Positions 15,330 through 23,774 of a stretch of DNA of 40,581 bases are shown here, one piece after another. Origin of the DNA: an uncultured Bacteroides sp. GTDB taxonomy: Bacteria > Bacteroidota > Bacteroidia > Bacteroidales > Bacteroidaceae. Below the pieces are notes generated by a model. The model ran no database searches, had not been told where the DNA came from, and saw nothing but the letters and a program-made list of their open reading frames with translations. A program made the translations under genes and the position numbers. Within the stretch, counting starts at the first letter, position 1. Each line of letters begins with the position of its first letter. The stretch lies in assembly GCF_947632445.1 (NCBI RefSeq), contig NZ_CANRPM010000023.1, positions 1 through 40,581 of the forward strand. Direction: 5' to 3'.

Positions 15330-15950
15330 ATGGAGCTGTTATTAAAATATTTCCCCAATCTGGACGAAAAACAAAAAGAACAGTTTGCTGCTCTAAAAGA
15401 ACTCTATACAGACTGGAATGCCAAAATCAACGTCATTTCGCGCAAGGATATCGGTAACCTGTACGAACATCATGTGCTCCATTCGCTGGGTATTGCCAAA
15501 GTAATCCGCTTCAGTCCCGGTACCAAAATCATGGACTTGGGAACCGGCGGAGGATTTCCGGGCATCCCGTTGGCCATTTTTTTCCCGGAAGTTAAATTCC
15601 ACTTGGTAGACAGCATCGGCAAGAAAGTACGTGTAGCCTCTGAAGTAGCAAATAGCATCGGGATAAAAAACGTCACTTTCAGCCACGCACGTGCCGAAGA
15701 AGTAAAAGATCTGTATGACTTTGTGGTAAGCCGTGCAGTTATGCCACTGGCCGATCTGATGAAAATTGTACGGAAGAAAATCTCCACTCACCAACAGAAC
15801 GCCCTGCCCAACGGGCTCATCTGCCTGAAAGGAGGAGAGCTGAAACACGAGACAATGCCTTTCCGAAACAAGACCACGATGTGGAGTTTGAGCGATTATT
15901 TCAACGAAAAATTCTTCGAAACAAAAAAAGTAGTATATGTGGCAAGTTGA
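15330..15950 (+). CDS. rsmG: 16S rRNA (guanine(527)-N7)-methyltransferase RsmG
   Basis: A 206-residue SAM-dependent methyltransferase (GidB) that makes m7G527 in 16S rRNA, the position tied to streptomycin sensitivity. Landmarks are WNAKINVISRKDIGNLYEHH and HSLGIAKV near residues 28-55, the SAM motif MDLGTGGGFPGIPLAIFFPE near 70, LVDSIGKKVRVASEVA, and the late motif FVVSRAVMPLADLMKIVR. The start lies 5 bp after the lipoprotein gene, so it is probably co-transcribed. mnmG, its partner in many bacteria, is not nearby. Confidence 0.93.
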   Translation: MELLLKYFPNLDEKQKEQFAALKELYTDWNAKINVISRKDIGNLYEHHVLHSLGIAKVIRFSPGTKIMDLGTGGGFPGIPLAIFFPEVKFHLVDSIGKKVRVASEVANSIGIKNVTFSHARAEEVKDLYDFVVSRAVMPLADLMKIVRKKISTHQQNALPNGLICLKGGELKHETMPFRNKTTMWSLSDYFNEKFFETKKVVYVAS

Positions 15951-15998
15951 AAAGCCACTTGCCCGAAACCAGCAACAAAAACAAGACCTGTACAACTT

Positions 15999-16637
15999 AT
16001 GAAAATAAAGCGATTTGAATTCAATCTGTTTTCCGAGAACTGCTACTTACTGTGGGATGAAACCAATGAAGCAGTAGTCATCGATCCCGGCTGTTTTTAC
16101 GAAGAAGAAAGACAGGCCCTGAAAGACTTCATCAAAGAAAACAATCTTCAGGTGAAACATCTGCTGAACACTCATCTCCATCTGGACCATATTTTCGGAA
16201 ATCCATTCATGCTGAAAGAATTCGAATTGAAAGCAGAAGCCAACCAAGCTGATGAGTTCTGGATAGAGAATGCACCCAAACAAAGCCGTATGTTCGGCTT
16301 TCAGTTCCAAGAAGAGCTTCCACCGTTAGGAAAATATCTGCATGACGGTGATATCATTACTTTCGGTCATACACAACTGGAGTGTATTCACGTACCGGGA
16401 CACTCCCCAGGGAGCTTGGTATATTATTGTGCAGCAGAGCATTGTATGTTCTCTGGAGACGTACTTTTCCAAGGAAGTATCGGACGGGCCGACTTGGCAG
16501 GAGGCAACTTCGACACATTGATCGAGCATATTTGCAGCCGCCTGTTTGTTCTTCCCAACGAAACGATTGTCTACCCCGGCCATGGCGCCCCAACCACTAT
16601 TGGCATCGAGAAAGCAGAGAATCCGTTTTTCAGATAA
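15999..16637 (+). CDS. MBL-fold metallohydrolase (glyoxalase II-like)
   Basis: A 212-residue metallo-beta-lactamase-fold hydrolase. The dinuclear metal motif is NTHLHLDHIFGNPF near residue 58 (HxHxDH). Further ligands lie in HVPGHSPGSLVYY (about 132) and FSGDVLFQGSIGRADLAGG (about 150), and PGHGAPTTIGIEKAENPFF closes the domain. The set resembles the YcbL/glyoxalase II-like subgroup, which hydrolyses thioesters, but the substrate cannot be told from sequence. It lies 48 bp after rsmG and 59 bp before gcvP, on the same strand. Confidence 0.88.
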   Translation: MKIKRFEFNLFSENCYLLWDETNEAVVIDPGCFYEEERQALKDFIKENNLQVKHLLNTHLHLDHIFGNPFMLKEFELKAEANQADEFWIENAPKQSRMFGFQFQEELPPLGKYLHDGDIITFGHTQLECIHVPGHSPGSLVYYCAAEHCMFSGDVLFQGSIGRADLAGGNFDTLIEHICSRLFVLPNETIVYPGHGAPTTIGIEKAENPFFR

Positions 16638-16696
16638 AAGAAACAAAAAAGTAATTCATAACCAATAAACATTTTACTATCTTAAATAATATCGCT

Positions 16697-19546
16697 ATGA
16701 CAAATGACTTTTTATCCCGACGCCATAATGGCATCGCTCCAAAAGACGAAGAGACCATGCTTCGCAAGATAGGCGTGGGTAGCTTAGACGAACTGATTGA
16801 CAAGACCATTCCCTCGAATATCCGTCTGAAAGAACCGCTTGAACTCCCCAAGCCCATGACCGAATATGAGTTTGCGCAGCATATTGCTCAACTCGCTTCC
16901 AAAAACAAACTTTATACGACCTATATCGGCATGGGATGGTATGGCACCATTACTCCGGCAGTTATCCAGCGTAATGTCTTTGAAAATCCTGTTTGGTACA
17001 CTTCTTATACCCCTTATCAGACCGAGGTATCGCAAGGCCGCTTAGAAGCTTTGATGAACTTCCAGACCGCCATATCCGACCTGACCGGTATGCCTTTGGC
17101 CAACTGTTCGCTTCTGGATGAAGCCACAGCTGCAGCCGAGGCCGTAACCATGATGTACGCCCTCCGTTCGCGTCAGCAACAGAAAGACGGAGCCAACGTT
17201 GTCTTTGTGGATGAATCTGTTTTCCCGCAAACCCTGGCAGTTATGACTACCCGTGCCATTCCCCAGGGCATGGTCTTGCGTACAGGGAAATACAGTGAAG
17301 CAAAACTTACATCCGACGTATTCGCCTGCGTCCTCCAATATCCCAATGCCGACGGAAATGTAGAAGACTACCGGGCATTCGTGGAGCAGGCCCATGCAGC
17401 CGGATGCAAAGTAGCGGTCGCCGCCGACATTCTGAGCCTTGCCCTGCTCACTCCTCCGGGTGAATGGGGAGCCGATATTGTATTCGGATCGACCCAACGA
17501 TTGGGTACCCCCATGTTCTATGGCGGGCCGTCGGCAGCCTACTTCGCAACTCGCGATGAATACAAACGCAATATGCCGGGACGCATCATCGGATGGTCTA
17601 AAGACAAATACGGGAAACTATGTTACCGCATGGCTCTCCAAACACGTGAACAACACATCAAACGTGAAAAGGCTACTTCGAATATCTGTACGGCACAAGC
17701 TCTGTTAGCCACTATGGCAGGATTTTACGCTGTCTATCATGGCCAAGAGGGAATCCGTGCTATCGCCACCCGTATCCACAGCATTGCCGCTTTCATAGAG
17801 AAAGAACTCTGCAAATTAGGCTACACGCAAAAGAACTCAGTCTATTTCGACACCTTGCGTTTCTCTCTTCCGCAAAGTACTTCTGCCCAACAGATACGTA
17901 CCATCGCTTTGAGCAAAGAAGTAAACCTACGGTATTTTGACAATGGCGACGTCGGCATGAGCATCGACGAAACAACAGACATCGCCGCCATCAACACGCT
18001 GCTCGCCATCTTTGCCATTGCCTCCGGTGTGGAAGCACCGCAGACAGCCGATGTGGCCGAAGCCTGCACCCTGCCCCAGACATTCCGCCGCCAAAGCCCA
18101 TACCTGACGCACGAAGTATTCTGCCGTTATCACACAGAAACCGAGATGATGCGTTACATCAAACGCCTCGACCGCAAGGACATTTCACTGGCTCACTCCA
18201 TGATTTCCCTGGGTTCATGCACGATGAAGCTCAATGCCGCCGCCGAAATGCTCCCACTGAGTCGCCCTGAGTTTATGAACCTCCATCCCCTTGTACCGGA
18301 AGACCAGGCTCAAGGATACCACGAACTGATTCACAACCTCTGCGAGGAACTGAAAATCATTACCGGATTCGCGGATGTCAGCCTCCAGCCCAATTCGGGA
18401 GCGGCAGGCGAATACACCGGTCTGCGTGTCATCCGCGCCTATCTGGAAAGCATCGGCCAAGGACACCGCAACAAGATACTTATTCCGGCATCGGCACACG
18501 GAACCAATCCGGCCAGTGCCGTACAAGCCGGCTTTACGACTATTACCTGCGCCTGCGACGTTCATGGCAATGTCGATATGGCCGACCTGCGCCTCAAAGC
18601 CGAAGAGAACAAGGATTCGCTGGCAGCCCTGATGATTACCTATCCTTCGACTCACGGCATTTTTGAGACTGAAATAGTGGAAATATGCAAGATTATTCAT
18701 GCCTGCGGCGCACAGGTCTACATGGACGGCGCCAACATGAATGCGCAGGTAGGTCTGACCAATCCGGGACTTATCGGTGCGGATGTCTGCCACCTGAACC
18801 TGCACAAGACCTTTGCTTCGCCTCACGGAGGAGGAGGCCCCGGTGTCGGCCCCATCTGTGTAGCGGCCCATCTCGCTCCCTTCCTGCCAGGGCATGTATT
18901 CTTCGGAAACGCTGCCAACGAAGTATCGGCGGCTCCTTTCGGCAGTGCAGGTATCCTCCCCATCACGTATGGCTACATCCGTATGATGGGTACGGAAGGC
19001 CTGACACAGGCTACCCGCACGGCCATCCTCAACGCCAACTATCTTGCCGCTTGCCTGCAAGACACCTACGGCATCGTCTATCGCGGTGCACAAGGTTTCG
19101 TAGGACACGAGATGATTTTGGAGTGCCGCAAGATACACGAAGAGACCGGCATCAGCGAGAACGATATAGCCAAACGTCTGATGGATTACGGTTATCATGC
19201 GCCTACGCTTTCCTTCCCCGTACACGGTACACTGATGATAGAACCTACCGAAAGCGAAAGCCTGGCAGAACTGGACAACTTCGTAGACGTGATGCTCCAC
19301 ATCTGGGAAGAAATTCAGGAAGTGAAAGAAGGGCGTGCCGACAAGACCGACAACGTCCTGCTCAATGCACCTCACCCCGAATATGAAGTCGTGTCCGACC
19401 GGTGGGAACACAGTTACAGCCGGCAGAAAGCGGCTTATCCCACAGAAATGGTCCGCGAAAACAAGTTCTGGGTAAATGTGGCTCGTGTAGACAATACATT
19501 AGGCGACCGCAAATTGTTGCCCACACGCTACGGACAGTTCGAATAA
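16697..19546 (+). CDS. gcvP: Glycine dehydrogenase (decarboxylating), P-protein
   Basis: A 949-residue PLP enzyme of the glycine cleavage system. It decarboxylates glycine and passes the aminomethyl group to lipoylated GcvH. It is the fused (single-chain, alpha plus beta halves) form: the N-terminal half starts FLSRRHNGIAPKDEETML with GTITPAVIQRNVFENPVWYT, and the C-terminal half carries the PLP lysine in LNLHKTFASPHGGGGPG near residue 707, followed by SAAPFGSAGILPITYGYIRM. gcvT and gcvH are not adjacent. LipB, which helps lipoylate GcvH, is 3 kb upstream on the other strand. Confidence 0.95.
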   Translation: MTNDFLSRRHNGIAPKDEETMLRKIGVGSLDELIDKTIPSNIRLKEPLELPKPMTEYEFAQHIAQLASKNKLYTTYIGMGWYGTITPAVIQRNVFENPVWYTSYTPYQTEVSQGRLEALMNFQTAISDLTGMPLANCSLLDEATAAAEAVTMMYALRSRQQQKDGANVVFVDESVFPQTLAVMTTRAIPQGMVLRTGKYSEAKLTSDVFACVLQYPNADGNVEDYRAFVEQAHAAGCKVAVAADILSLALLTPPGEWGADIVFGSTQRLGTPMFYGGPSAAYFATRDEYKRNMPGRIIGWSKDKYGKLCYRMALQTREQHIKREKATSNICTAQALLATMAGFYAVYHGQEGIRAIATRIHSIAAFIEKELCKLGYTQKNSVYFDTLRFSLPQSTSAQQIRTIALSKEVNLRYFDNGDVGMSIDETTDIAAINTLLAIFAIASGVEAPQTADVAEACTLPQTFRRQSPYLTHEVFCRYHTETEMMRYIKRLDRKDISLAHSMISLGSCTMKLNAAAEMLPLSRPEFMNLHPLVPEDQAQGYHELIHNLCEELKIITGFADVSLQPNSGAAGEYTGLRVIRAYLESIGQGHRNKILIPASAHGTNPASAVQAGFTTITCACDVHGNVDMADLRLKAEENKDSLAALMITYPSTHGIFETEIVEICKIIHACGAQVYMDGANMNAQVGLTNPGLIGADVCHLNLHKTFASPHGGGGPGVGPICVAAHLAPFLPGHVFFGNAANEVSAAPFGSAGILPITYGYIRMMGTEGLTQATRTAILNANYLAACLQDTYGIVYRGAQGFVGHEMILECRKIHEETGISENDIAKRLMDYGYHAPTLSFPVHGTLMIEPTESESLAELDNFVDVMLHIWEEIQEVKEGRADKTDNVLLNAPHPEYEVVSDRWEHSYSRQKAAYPTEMVRENKFWVNVARVDNTLGDRKLLPTRYGQFE

Positions 19547-19567
19547 AAAGGAACGAAGCGGAATATC

Positions 19568-20113
19568 ATGGATGACGAAAAGAAGTGGGAAGTACTGCAC
19601 AGCGAATACCTGATCCGTCGCCCCTGGCTGACAGCACGACGCGACCATGTACGCCTGCCTAACGGTGTGGAAAATCCCGAATACTACGTACTGGAATACC
19701 CGGATTGGGTAAATGTCATCGCCTTAACCCGCGACGGACACTTCCTTATGGAACGACAATATCGTCACGGACTGCGCTACACCGGCTACGAAATATGTGC
19801 CGGTGTATGCGAACCCGGCGAAGCTCCGATTGACGCCGCACGCCGTGAACTCTATGAAGAGACCGGTTACGGTGACGGACAGTGGACTCACCACATGACA
19901 ATATCAGCCAATACCAGCACCATGACAAACCTTTGTCATTGCTTTATCGCGACAGATGTAGAACCTCTCTCCACCCAACATCTGGAAGAGACAGAAGACA
20001 TCAGCATCCATCTGCTCACGGCAGATGAAGTGTTCGACCTGCTGAGAAAAGACCAAGTACGTCAGGCCCTCATGGCAGCTCCGTTATGGAAGTATTTTGC
20101 TGAGAAGAAATAG
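19568..20113 (+). CDS. NUDIX hydrolase (ADP-ribose pyrophosphatase-like)
   Basis: A 181-residue hydrolase of nucleoside-diphosphate-linked compounds. The NUDIX box is GVCEPGEAPIDAARRELYEE followed by TGY (GX5EX7REUXEEXGU), near residues 77-99. The N-terminal strands EVLHSEYLIRRPWLTARRDH and RQYRHGLRYTGYEICAG resemble ADP-ribose/GDP-mannose pyrophosphatases (NudF/NudK group). Specificity is not readable from sequence. It starts 21 bp after gcvP and is followed by a strong terminator at 20136, so it is the last gene of the plus-strand run. Confidence 0.9.
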   Translation: MDDEKKWEVLHSEYLIRRPWLTARRDHVRLPNGVENPEYYVLEYPDWVNVIALTRDGHFLMERQYRHGLRYTGYEICAGVCEPGEAPIDAARRELYEETGYGDGQWTHHMTISANTSTMTNLCHCFIATDVEPLSTQHLEETEDISIHLLTADEVFDLLRKDQVRQALMAAPLWKYFAEKK

Positions 20114-20135
20114 TCAGTCCGTGAATGACTTCCTG

Positions 20136-20183
20136 AAAGTGGACGACCCCCGATTCATGTTCTCCGGGGTTGTCCACTTTTTC
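20136..20183. terminator. Strong intrinsic terminator after the NUDIX gene
   Basis: AAAGTGGACGACCCC (20136-20150) pairs with GGGGTTGTCCACTTT (20166-20180), with only a G-U type mismatch and a following T-tract. The stem is more than 14 bp long. It is symmetric enough to work on both strands. Confidence 0.9.
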
Positions 20184-20212
20184 TGTATCCATAAAAAAAG
20201 AACAAAATGAAA

Positions 20213-20396
20213 GGGTATTCGTGACCCTTGATGAAGGGTATTCGTGACCCTTGATGAAGGGTGTTCGTGACCCTTGATGAAGGGTGTTCGTGACCCTTGA
20301 CGAAGGGTGTTCGTGACCCTTGATAAAGGGTGTTCGTGACCCTTGATAAAGGGTGTTCGTGACTCTTGATGAAGGGTGTTCGTGACCCTTGATAAC
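20213..20396. repeat. Tandem array, eight copies of a 23-bp hairpin unit
   Basis: Eight back-to-back 23-bp units begin at 20213, 20236, 20259, 20282, 20305, 20328, 20351 and 20374. Each reads GGGTRTTCGTGACYCTTGAYR plus AA or AC. Differences are few: A or G at unit position 5, and TGATGAA, TGACGAA, TGATAAA or TGATAAC at the end. Within a unit, AAGGGT and ACCCTT can pair across a 7-base loop. Across unit junctions ACCCTT and AAGGGT can pair across a 4-base loop, so two alternative hairpin registers exist. Because 23 is not a multiple of 3, the minus strand shows two long repetitive open frames (up to 98 codons). These are artefacts of the repeat, not genes. The array sits between two terminators. 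Confidence 0.95.
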
Positions 20397-20423
20397 GAGT
20401 CTTCATTCAATGAATAACCGGCA

Positions 20424-20463
20424 CAAAAAAAGCGCGGACAGCAGAAGCCGTTCGCGCTTTCTT
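20424..20463 (-). terminator. Intrinsic terminator of the nqr operon
   Basis: AAAGCGCG (20429-20436) pairs with CGCGCTTT (20453-20460). In the direction of nqr transcription the stem is followed by seven T residues. It lies 22 bp past the nqrF stop. Confidence 0.88.
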
Positions 20464-20484
20464 ATTCCATATCGGGACAGACAA

Positions 20485-21753
20485 TTATCCGCCGAAGTTA
20501 TCGTACATAATACTGGCTTCGTCGACACCCAAACCGTCGAGCATGTTGACTACAGCCTTAGACATCGGGCCGGGGCCGCACATGTAGTATTCAATGTCTT
20601 CAGGAGCTTCATGGTCTTTCAGATAAGTGTCGTACATCACCGTATGAACAAACCCCGCAGTGTACTTCACGCCGGCTGCATCGGCCGCAGGATCGGGACG
20701 GTCGAGTGCCAAATGGAAGTGGAAGTTGGGGAATTCCTTTTCCAGTCCGAGGAAGTCGTCCAGATAGAACACTTCGTTCAAGGCACGGGCGCCGTAGAAG
20801 TAGTGCATTTCGCGATCGCGTGTATCCAGCGTCTTGGTCATGTGCATAATCTGTGCGCGGAGCGGAGCCATACCGGCACCGCCGCCGACCCAAATCATCT
20901 CCTTCTTGGAGTCGAAATGCGGATGGAAATCACCGTAAGGCCCGCTCATGATTACCTTGTCACCCGGTTTCAGTGTGAAGATGTAAGAAGAAGCGATACC
21001 CGGATTTACATCCATAAAGCCGCTGCGGTCGGGCTTGAACGGGGGAGTGGCGATACGGACGGTCAGCATGAATACGTCGCCCTCTGCCGGATAGTTGGCC
21101 ATGGAATAGGCACGCACCGTAGGTTCGGGATTGACACATTTCAGCGGGAAAAGGCCGAACTTCTGCCATGCAGGCAGATACTCGTCGCCAATCAGACTCT
21201 TGTCGATGTCCTTGTCGTAGTCCATCGTGAATGCTGGAATTTTAATCTGTGCATAGGAACCCGGCAGAAAATCCATGTGCGCACCGGCAGGAAGCTGCAC
21301 CTTGAATTCCTTGATGAAGGTAGCCACGTTCTTGTTGGAGATCACCGTACATTCGTATTCCTTTACGCCCAGTATGTTTTCGGGCACCTTGATAGACATA
21401 TCCCCTTTCACTTTCACCTGACAGCCCAGACGCCAATGGTCTTTCTGCTGCTTACGGCTGAAGTGAGGAGTTTCAGAAGGCAGGATTTCACCGCCGCCCT
21501 CTACAACCTGACATTTGCACTGGCCGCAAGAACCCTTGCCGCCGCATGCCGAAGAAAGATAGACGCCGTTGACAGCCAATGTATTCAGCAACGTGCCCCC
21601 GGAAGCTACGTCCAGCACTTTGTCACCGTTCATGGTGAGTTTTACATTACCTGAAGGCACCAGGAAATTCTTGGCTACCAACAGAACCACAACAAGCAGA
21701 AGAACCACCACGAGGAATACTCCAATGCTTGCCAATATCATATTCATATCCAT
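20485..21753 (-). CDS. nqrF: Na+-translocating NADH:quinone reductase subunit F
   Basis: A 422-residue membrane-anchored entry subunit that takes electrons from NADH. One N-terminal transmembrane helix (MILASIGVFLVVVLLLVVVL) is followed by a 2Fe-2S ferredoxin domain with the ligand pattern SACGGKGSCGQCKCQV near residue 70. A flavodoxin-reductase module follows: FAD binding at VRAYSMANYPAEG near residue 210, NADH binding at WVGGGAGMAPLRAQI near 275 and YYMCGPGPMSKAV near 395. Length is normal. It is the last gene of nqrABCDEF. Confidence 0.96.
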   Translation of the reverse strand: MDMNMILASIGVFLVVVLLLVVVLLVAKNFLVPSGNVKLTMNGDKVLDVASGGTLLNTLAVNGVYLSSACGGKGSCGQCKCQVVEGGGEILPSETPHFSRKQQKDHWRLGCQVKVKGDMSIKVPENILGVKEYECTVISNKNVATFIKEFKVQLPAGAHMDFLPGSYAQIKIPAFTMDYDKDIDKSLIGDEYLPAWQKFGLFPLKCVNPEPTVRAYSMANYPAEGDVFMLTVRIATPPFKPDRSGFMDVNPGIASSYIFTLKPGDKVIMSGPYGDFHPHFDSKKEMIWVGGGAGMAPLRAQIMHMTKTLDTRDREMHYFYGARALNEVFYLDDFLGLEKEFPNFHFHLALDRPDPAADAAGVKYTAGFVHTVMYDTYLKDHEAPEDIEYYMCGPGPMSKAVVNMLDGLGVDEASIMYDNFGG

Positions 21754-21771
21754 TGTCTTATTCCTTTCTTT

Positions 21772-22398
21772 TTAGATGTTCAAACCGGAGAAACACATAA
21801 ACGCAATGGCCATCAAGCCCACCGTAATGAATGTAATGCCCAAGCCCTTCAGCGGAGCAGGGACATCGGAGTAGGCCATCTTCTCGCGGATGGCAGCCAG
21901 ACCGACGATAGCCAGCATCCAGCCGATACCCGAACCCAAAGCATAAGAGACGGCATCACCCACCCCGCCGATATACTTGGGATCGCTCATGCCGAGGTTG
22001 ATGCGCTGCTGCATGAAGAGCGATGCACCCATGATGGCACAGTTCACGGCAATCAGCGGCAGGAAGATACCCAACGAAGCGTAGAGCGAGGGACTGAAAC
22101 GCTCGACAATCATCTCCACCAGCTGAACGATGGCGGCAATGACGGCAATGAAAAGGATAAAACTCAGGAAGCTGAGATCAACCCCCTCAACGATGGCATC
22201 GGGGCCCAGCACCTTGGTCTGCAACAAATAGTTGACCGGAAGGGTAACCACCAACACAAAGGTTACGGCAATACCCAGGCCAACGGAAGTCTTCACAGTC
22301 TTCGACACAGCCAAGTAAGAACACATGCCGAGGAAGAATGCGAATATCATGTTATCCACAAAAATGGAGCGGACTAACAAAGTAAAAAAATGTTCCAT
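21772..22398 (-). CDS. nqrE: Na+-translocating NADH:quinone reductase subunit E
   Basis: A 208-residue integral membrane subunit with six predicted helices, homologous to RnfA and to NqrD. It helps hold the intramembrane Fe centre with NqrD. Seen are [20 protein letters not shown] and [10 protein letters not shown] at the start, the [14 protein letters not shown] segment with the family cysteine, and [20 protein letters not shown] toward the end. It is located 18 bp upstream of nqrF and 33 bp after nqrD in the operon. Confidence 0.95.
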   Translation of the reverse strand: MEHFFTLLVRSIFVDNMIFAFFLGMCSYLAVSKTVKTSVGLGIAVTFVLVVTLPVNYLLQTKVLGPDAIVEGVDLSFLSFILFIAVIAAIVQLVEMIVERFSPSLYASLGIFLPLIAVNCAIMGASLFMQQRINLGMSDPKYIGGVGDAVSYALGSGIGWMLAIVGLAAIREKMAYSDVPAPLKGLGITFITVGLMAIAFMCFSGLNI

Positions 22399-22431
22399 AA
22401 CTTGTTTTGAACTAAGAACTCAGAATTTCTA

Positions 22432-23067
22432 TTATTTATCTTGCAACTCTTTGTGACGGGCACGCTGGTACCAGATGATACATGCCACGATGATCAATGC
22501 CATAGGCGGCATCAGCATCAAGCCATTGTTCCGATAGCCCAACTGCTTCAGAGGTTCGTAATTAAGGATGTTGAAACCCAGCAACGTACCGGAACCTAAC
22601 AGTTCACGGAAGAAGCCCACGATAATCAAAATCTTGGCATAGCCCAAACCGTTGCCTACACCATCCAGGAAAGATTCCCACGGACCGGCCTGCATGGCAA
22701 AGGCCTCCAAACGTCCCATCAAGATACAGTTGGTAATAATCAGGCCGACATATACAGAGAGCTGGACACTCACGTCATAGGCAAAGGCTTTCAGAATTTC
22801 ACTCACTACGGTAACCAGGGCAGCCACCACCACCAACTGTACGATGATACGGATACGGTTGGGAATAGTCTTACGCAACAACGAAATCACTACATTGGAG
22901 AATGCCGTAATAACCGTTACGGAAAGTCCCATCACAATGGCCGGCTCCAACTTGGCCGTTACGGCCAATGCCGAACAGATGCCTAACACCTGTACGGTAA
23001 CAGGGTTGTTCATTCCCAATGGAGTCGAGAATATTTCTTTATTCTGCTTTGAAAATAATTGTCCCAT
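22432..23067 (-). CDS. nqrD: Na+-translocating NADH:quinone reductase subunit D
   Basis: A 211-residue membrane subunit paralogous to NqrE and RnfE. The N-terminal [20 protein letters not shown] and the cysteine segment [18 protein letters not shown] are diagnostic, with [20 protein letters not shown] afterwards. Multiple hydrophobic helices span the length, and the C-terminus is short and charged ([12 protein letters not shown]). It starts 6 bp after nqrC, consistent with coupled translation. Confidence 0.95.
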   Translation of the reverse strand: MGQLFSKQNKEIFSTPLGMNNPVTVQVLGICSALAVTAKLEPAIVMGLSVTVITAFSNVVISLLRKTIPNRIRIIVQLVVVAALVTVVSEILKAFAYDVSVQLSVYVGLIITNCILMGRLEAFAMQAGPWESFLDGVGNGLGYAKILIIVGFFRELLGSGTLLGFNILNYEPLKQLGYRNNGLMLMPPMALIIVACIIWYQRARHKELQDK

Positions 23068-23073
23068 ATCCTT

Positions 23074-23760
23074 TTATTCCTCCACATTATTAGTTAAAAA
23101 ACTCTTGTAATTGCCCAAACAGCCTTTAATCATGGCATCCACAGCCAAAGATGTAATCGTACCGCCGGAAATTCCGTCTACCTGGTAATCGGAATTCTCC
23201 ACCTTGCCATTCTTTACTACACCGAGAACAATTTCACCGTTCTCCAGTGTTTTCTTATTCAAGAATTCACTCTGGAAATGGTCTGTAGCAATTTCAGCAC
23301 CCAAGCCCGGAGTTTCACTGGCGTGCGAGAAGTAAGTTCCATACACGGTATTCTTGTCCTCGTTCAGAGCGATATATCCCCAGATGGCCCCCCAAAGACC
23401 GGTACCGTAAACAGGGAATACATATTTCTTGGCACCATCCACTTCGCAGACAAACACATGCAGACGATTGTTTTCCTTCACTTCCTTTTCGTACCCGGTA
23501 GCAAATGCACCCGCGTTTTCGGTCAGCGTACCGTCAGCGTTCATCAGCATGTCGGCCTTTACATATTTATTATATTCCGTATCGGCATCTTTTACATCAC
23601 GAACGTTAAGGGCAGCCAGAATCTGCTTCTTGGTATCCAGCTCCACGTTCTTGTTCTGAGTCTCTTTCAAAGAAGAACTTACGAATGCCAGCAAGAATGC
23701 CACGATAACAACCATTACCGAAGCATAAATAATAGTATAACTGTTACTATTGGTATTCAT
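23074..23760 (-). CDS. nqrC: Na+-translocating NADH:quinone reductase subunit C
   Basis: A 228-residue subunit with one N-terminal transmembrane helix (YTIIYASVMVVIVAFLLAFV) and a periplasmic FMN-binding domain. The site of covalent FMN attachment is the threonine in DGISGGTITSLAVD near residue 205, matching S(G/A)(A/G)TxxS/T. Attachment needs ApbE, which is not in this window. GLWGAIWGYIALNEDKNTVYG and SHASETPGLGAEI are family strings. It is slightly shorter than proteobacterial NqrC. It lies 14 bp downstream of nqrB. Confidence 0.95.
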   Translation of the reverse strand: MNTNSNSYTIIYASVMVVIVAFLLAFVSSSLKETQNKNVELDTKKQILAALNVRDVKDADTEYNKYVKADMLMNADGTLTENAGAFATGYEKEVKENNRLHVFVCEVDGAKKYVFPVYGTGLWGAIWGYIALNEDKNTVYGTYFSHASETPGLGAEIATDHFQSEFLNKKTLENGEIVLGVVKNGKVENSDYQVDGISGGTITSLAVDAMIKGCLGNYKSFLTNNVEE

Positions 23761-23774
23761 TTCTATTCGGTATT

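Noticed and set aside
18215..19411. A 398-codon frame antisense to gcvP.
   Set aside because: It is a long antisense shadow of a strongly conserved gene with GC-biased codons, and its peptide shows no recognisable domain.
20213..20396. Possible CRISPR array.
   Set aside because: The units are directly tandem with no unique spacers, and there are no cas genes in the window.
20114..20410. Two overlapping minus-strand open frames (up to 98 codons) encoding TPFIKGHEHPLSRVTNTL-like repeats.
   Set aside because: They arise from reading the 23-bp tandem repeat in rotating frames. They have no plausible start region or promoter, and they cover a terminator.
20389..21654. A 421-codon plus-strand frame antisense to nqrF.
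   Set aside because: NqrF on the other strand has all expected motifs. The antisense peptide is His/Arg/Val-rich shadow sequence.
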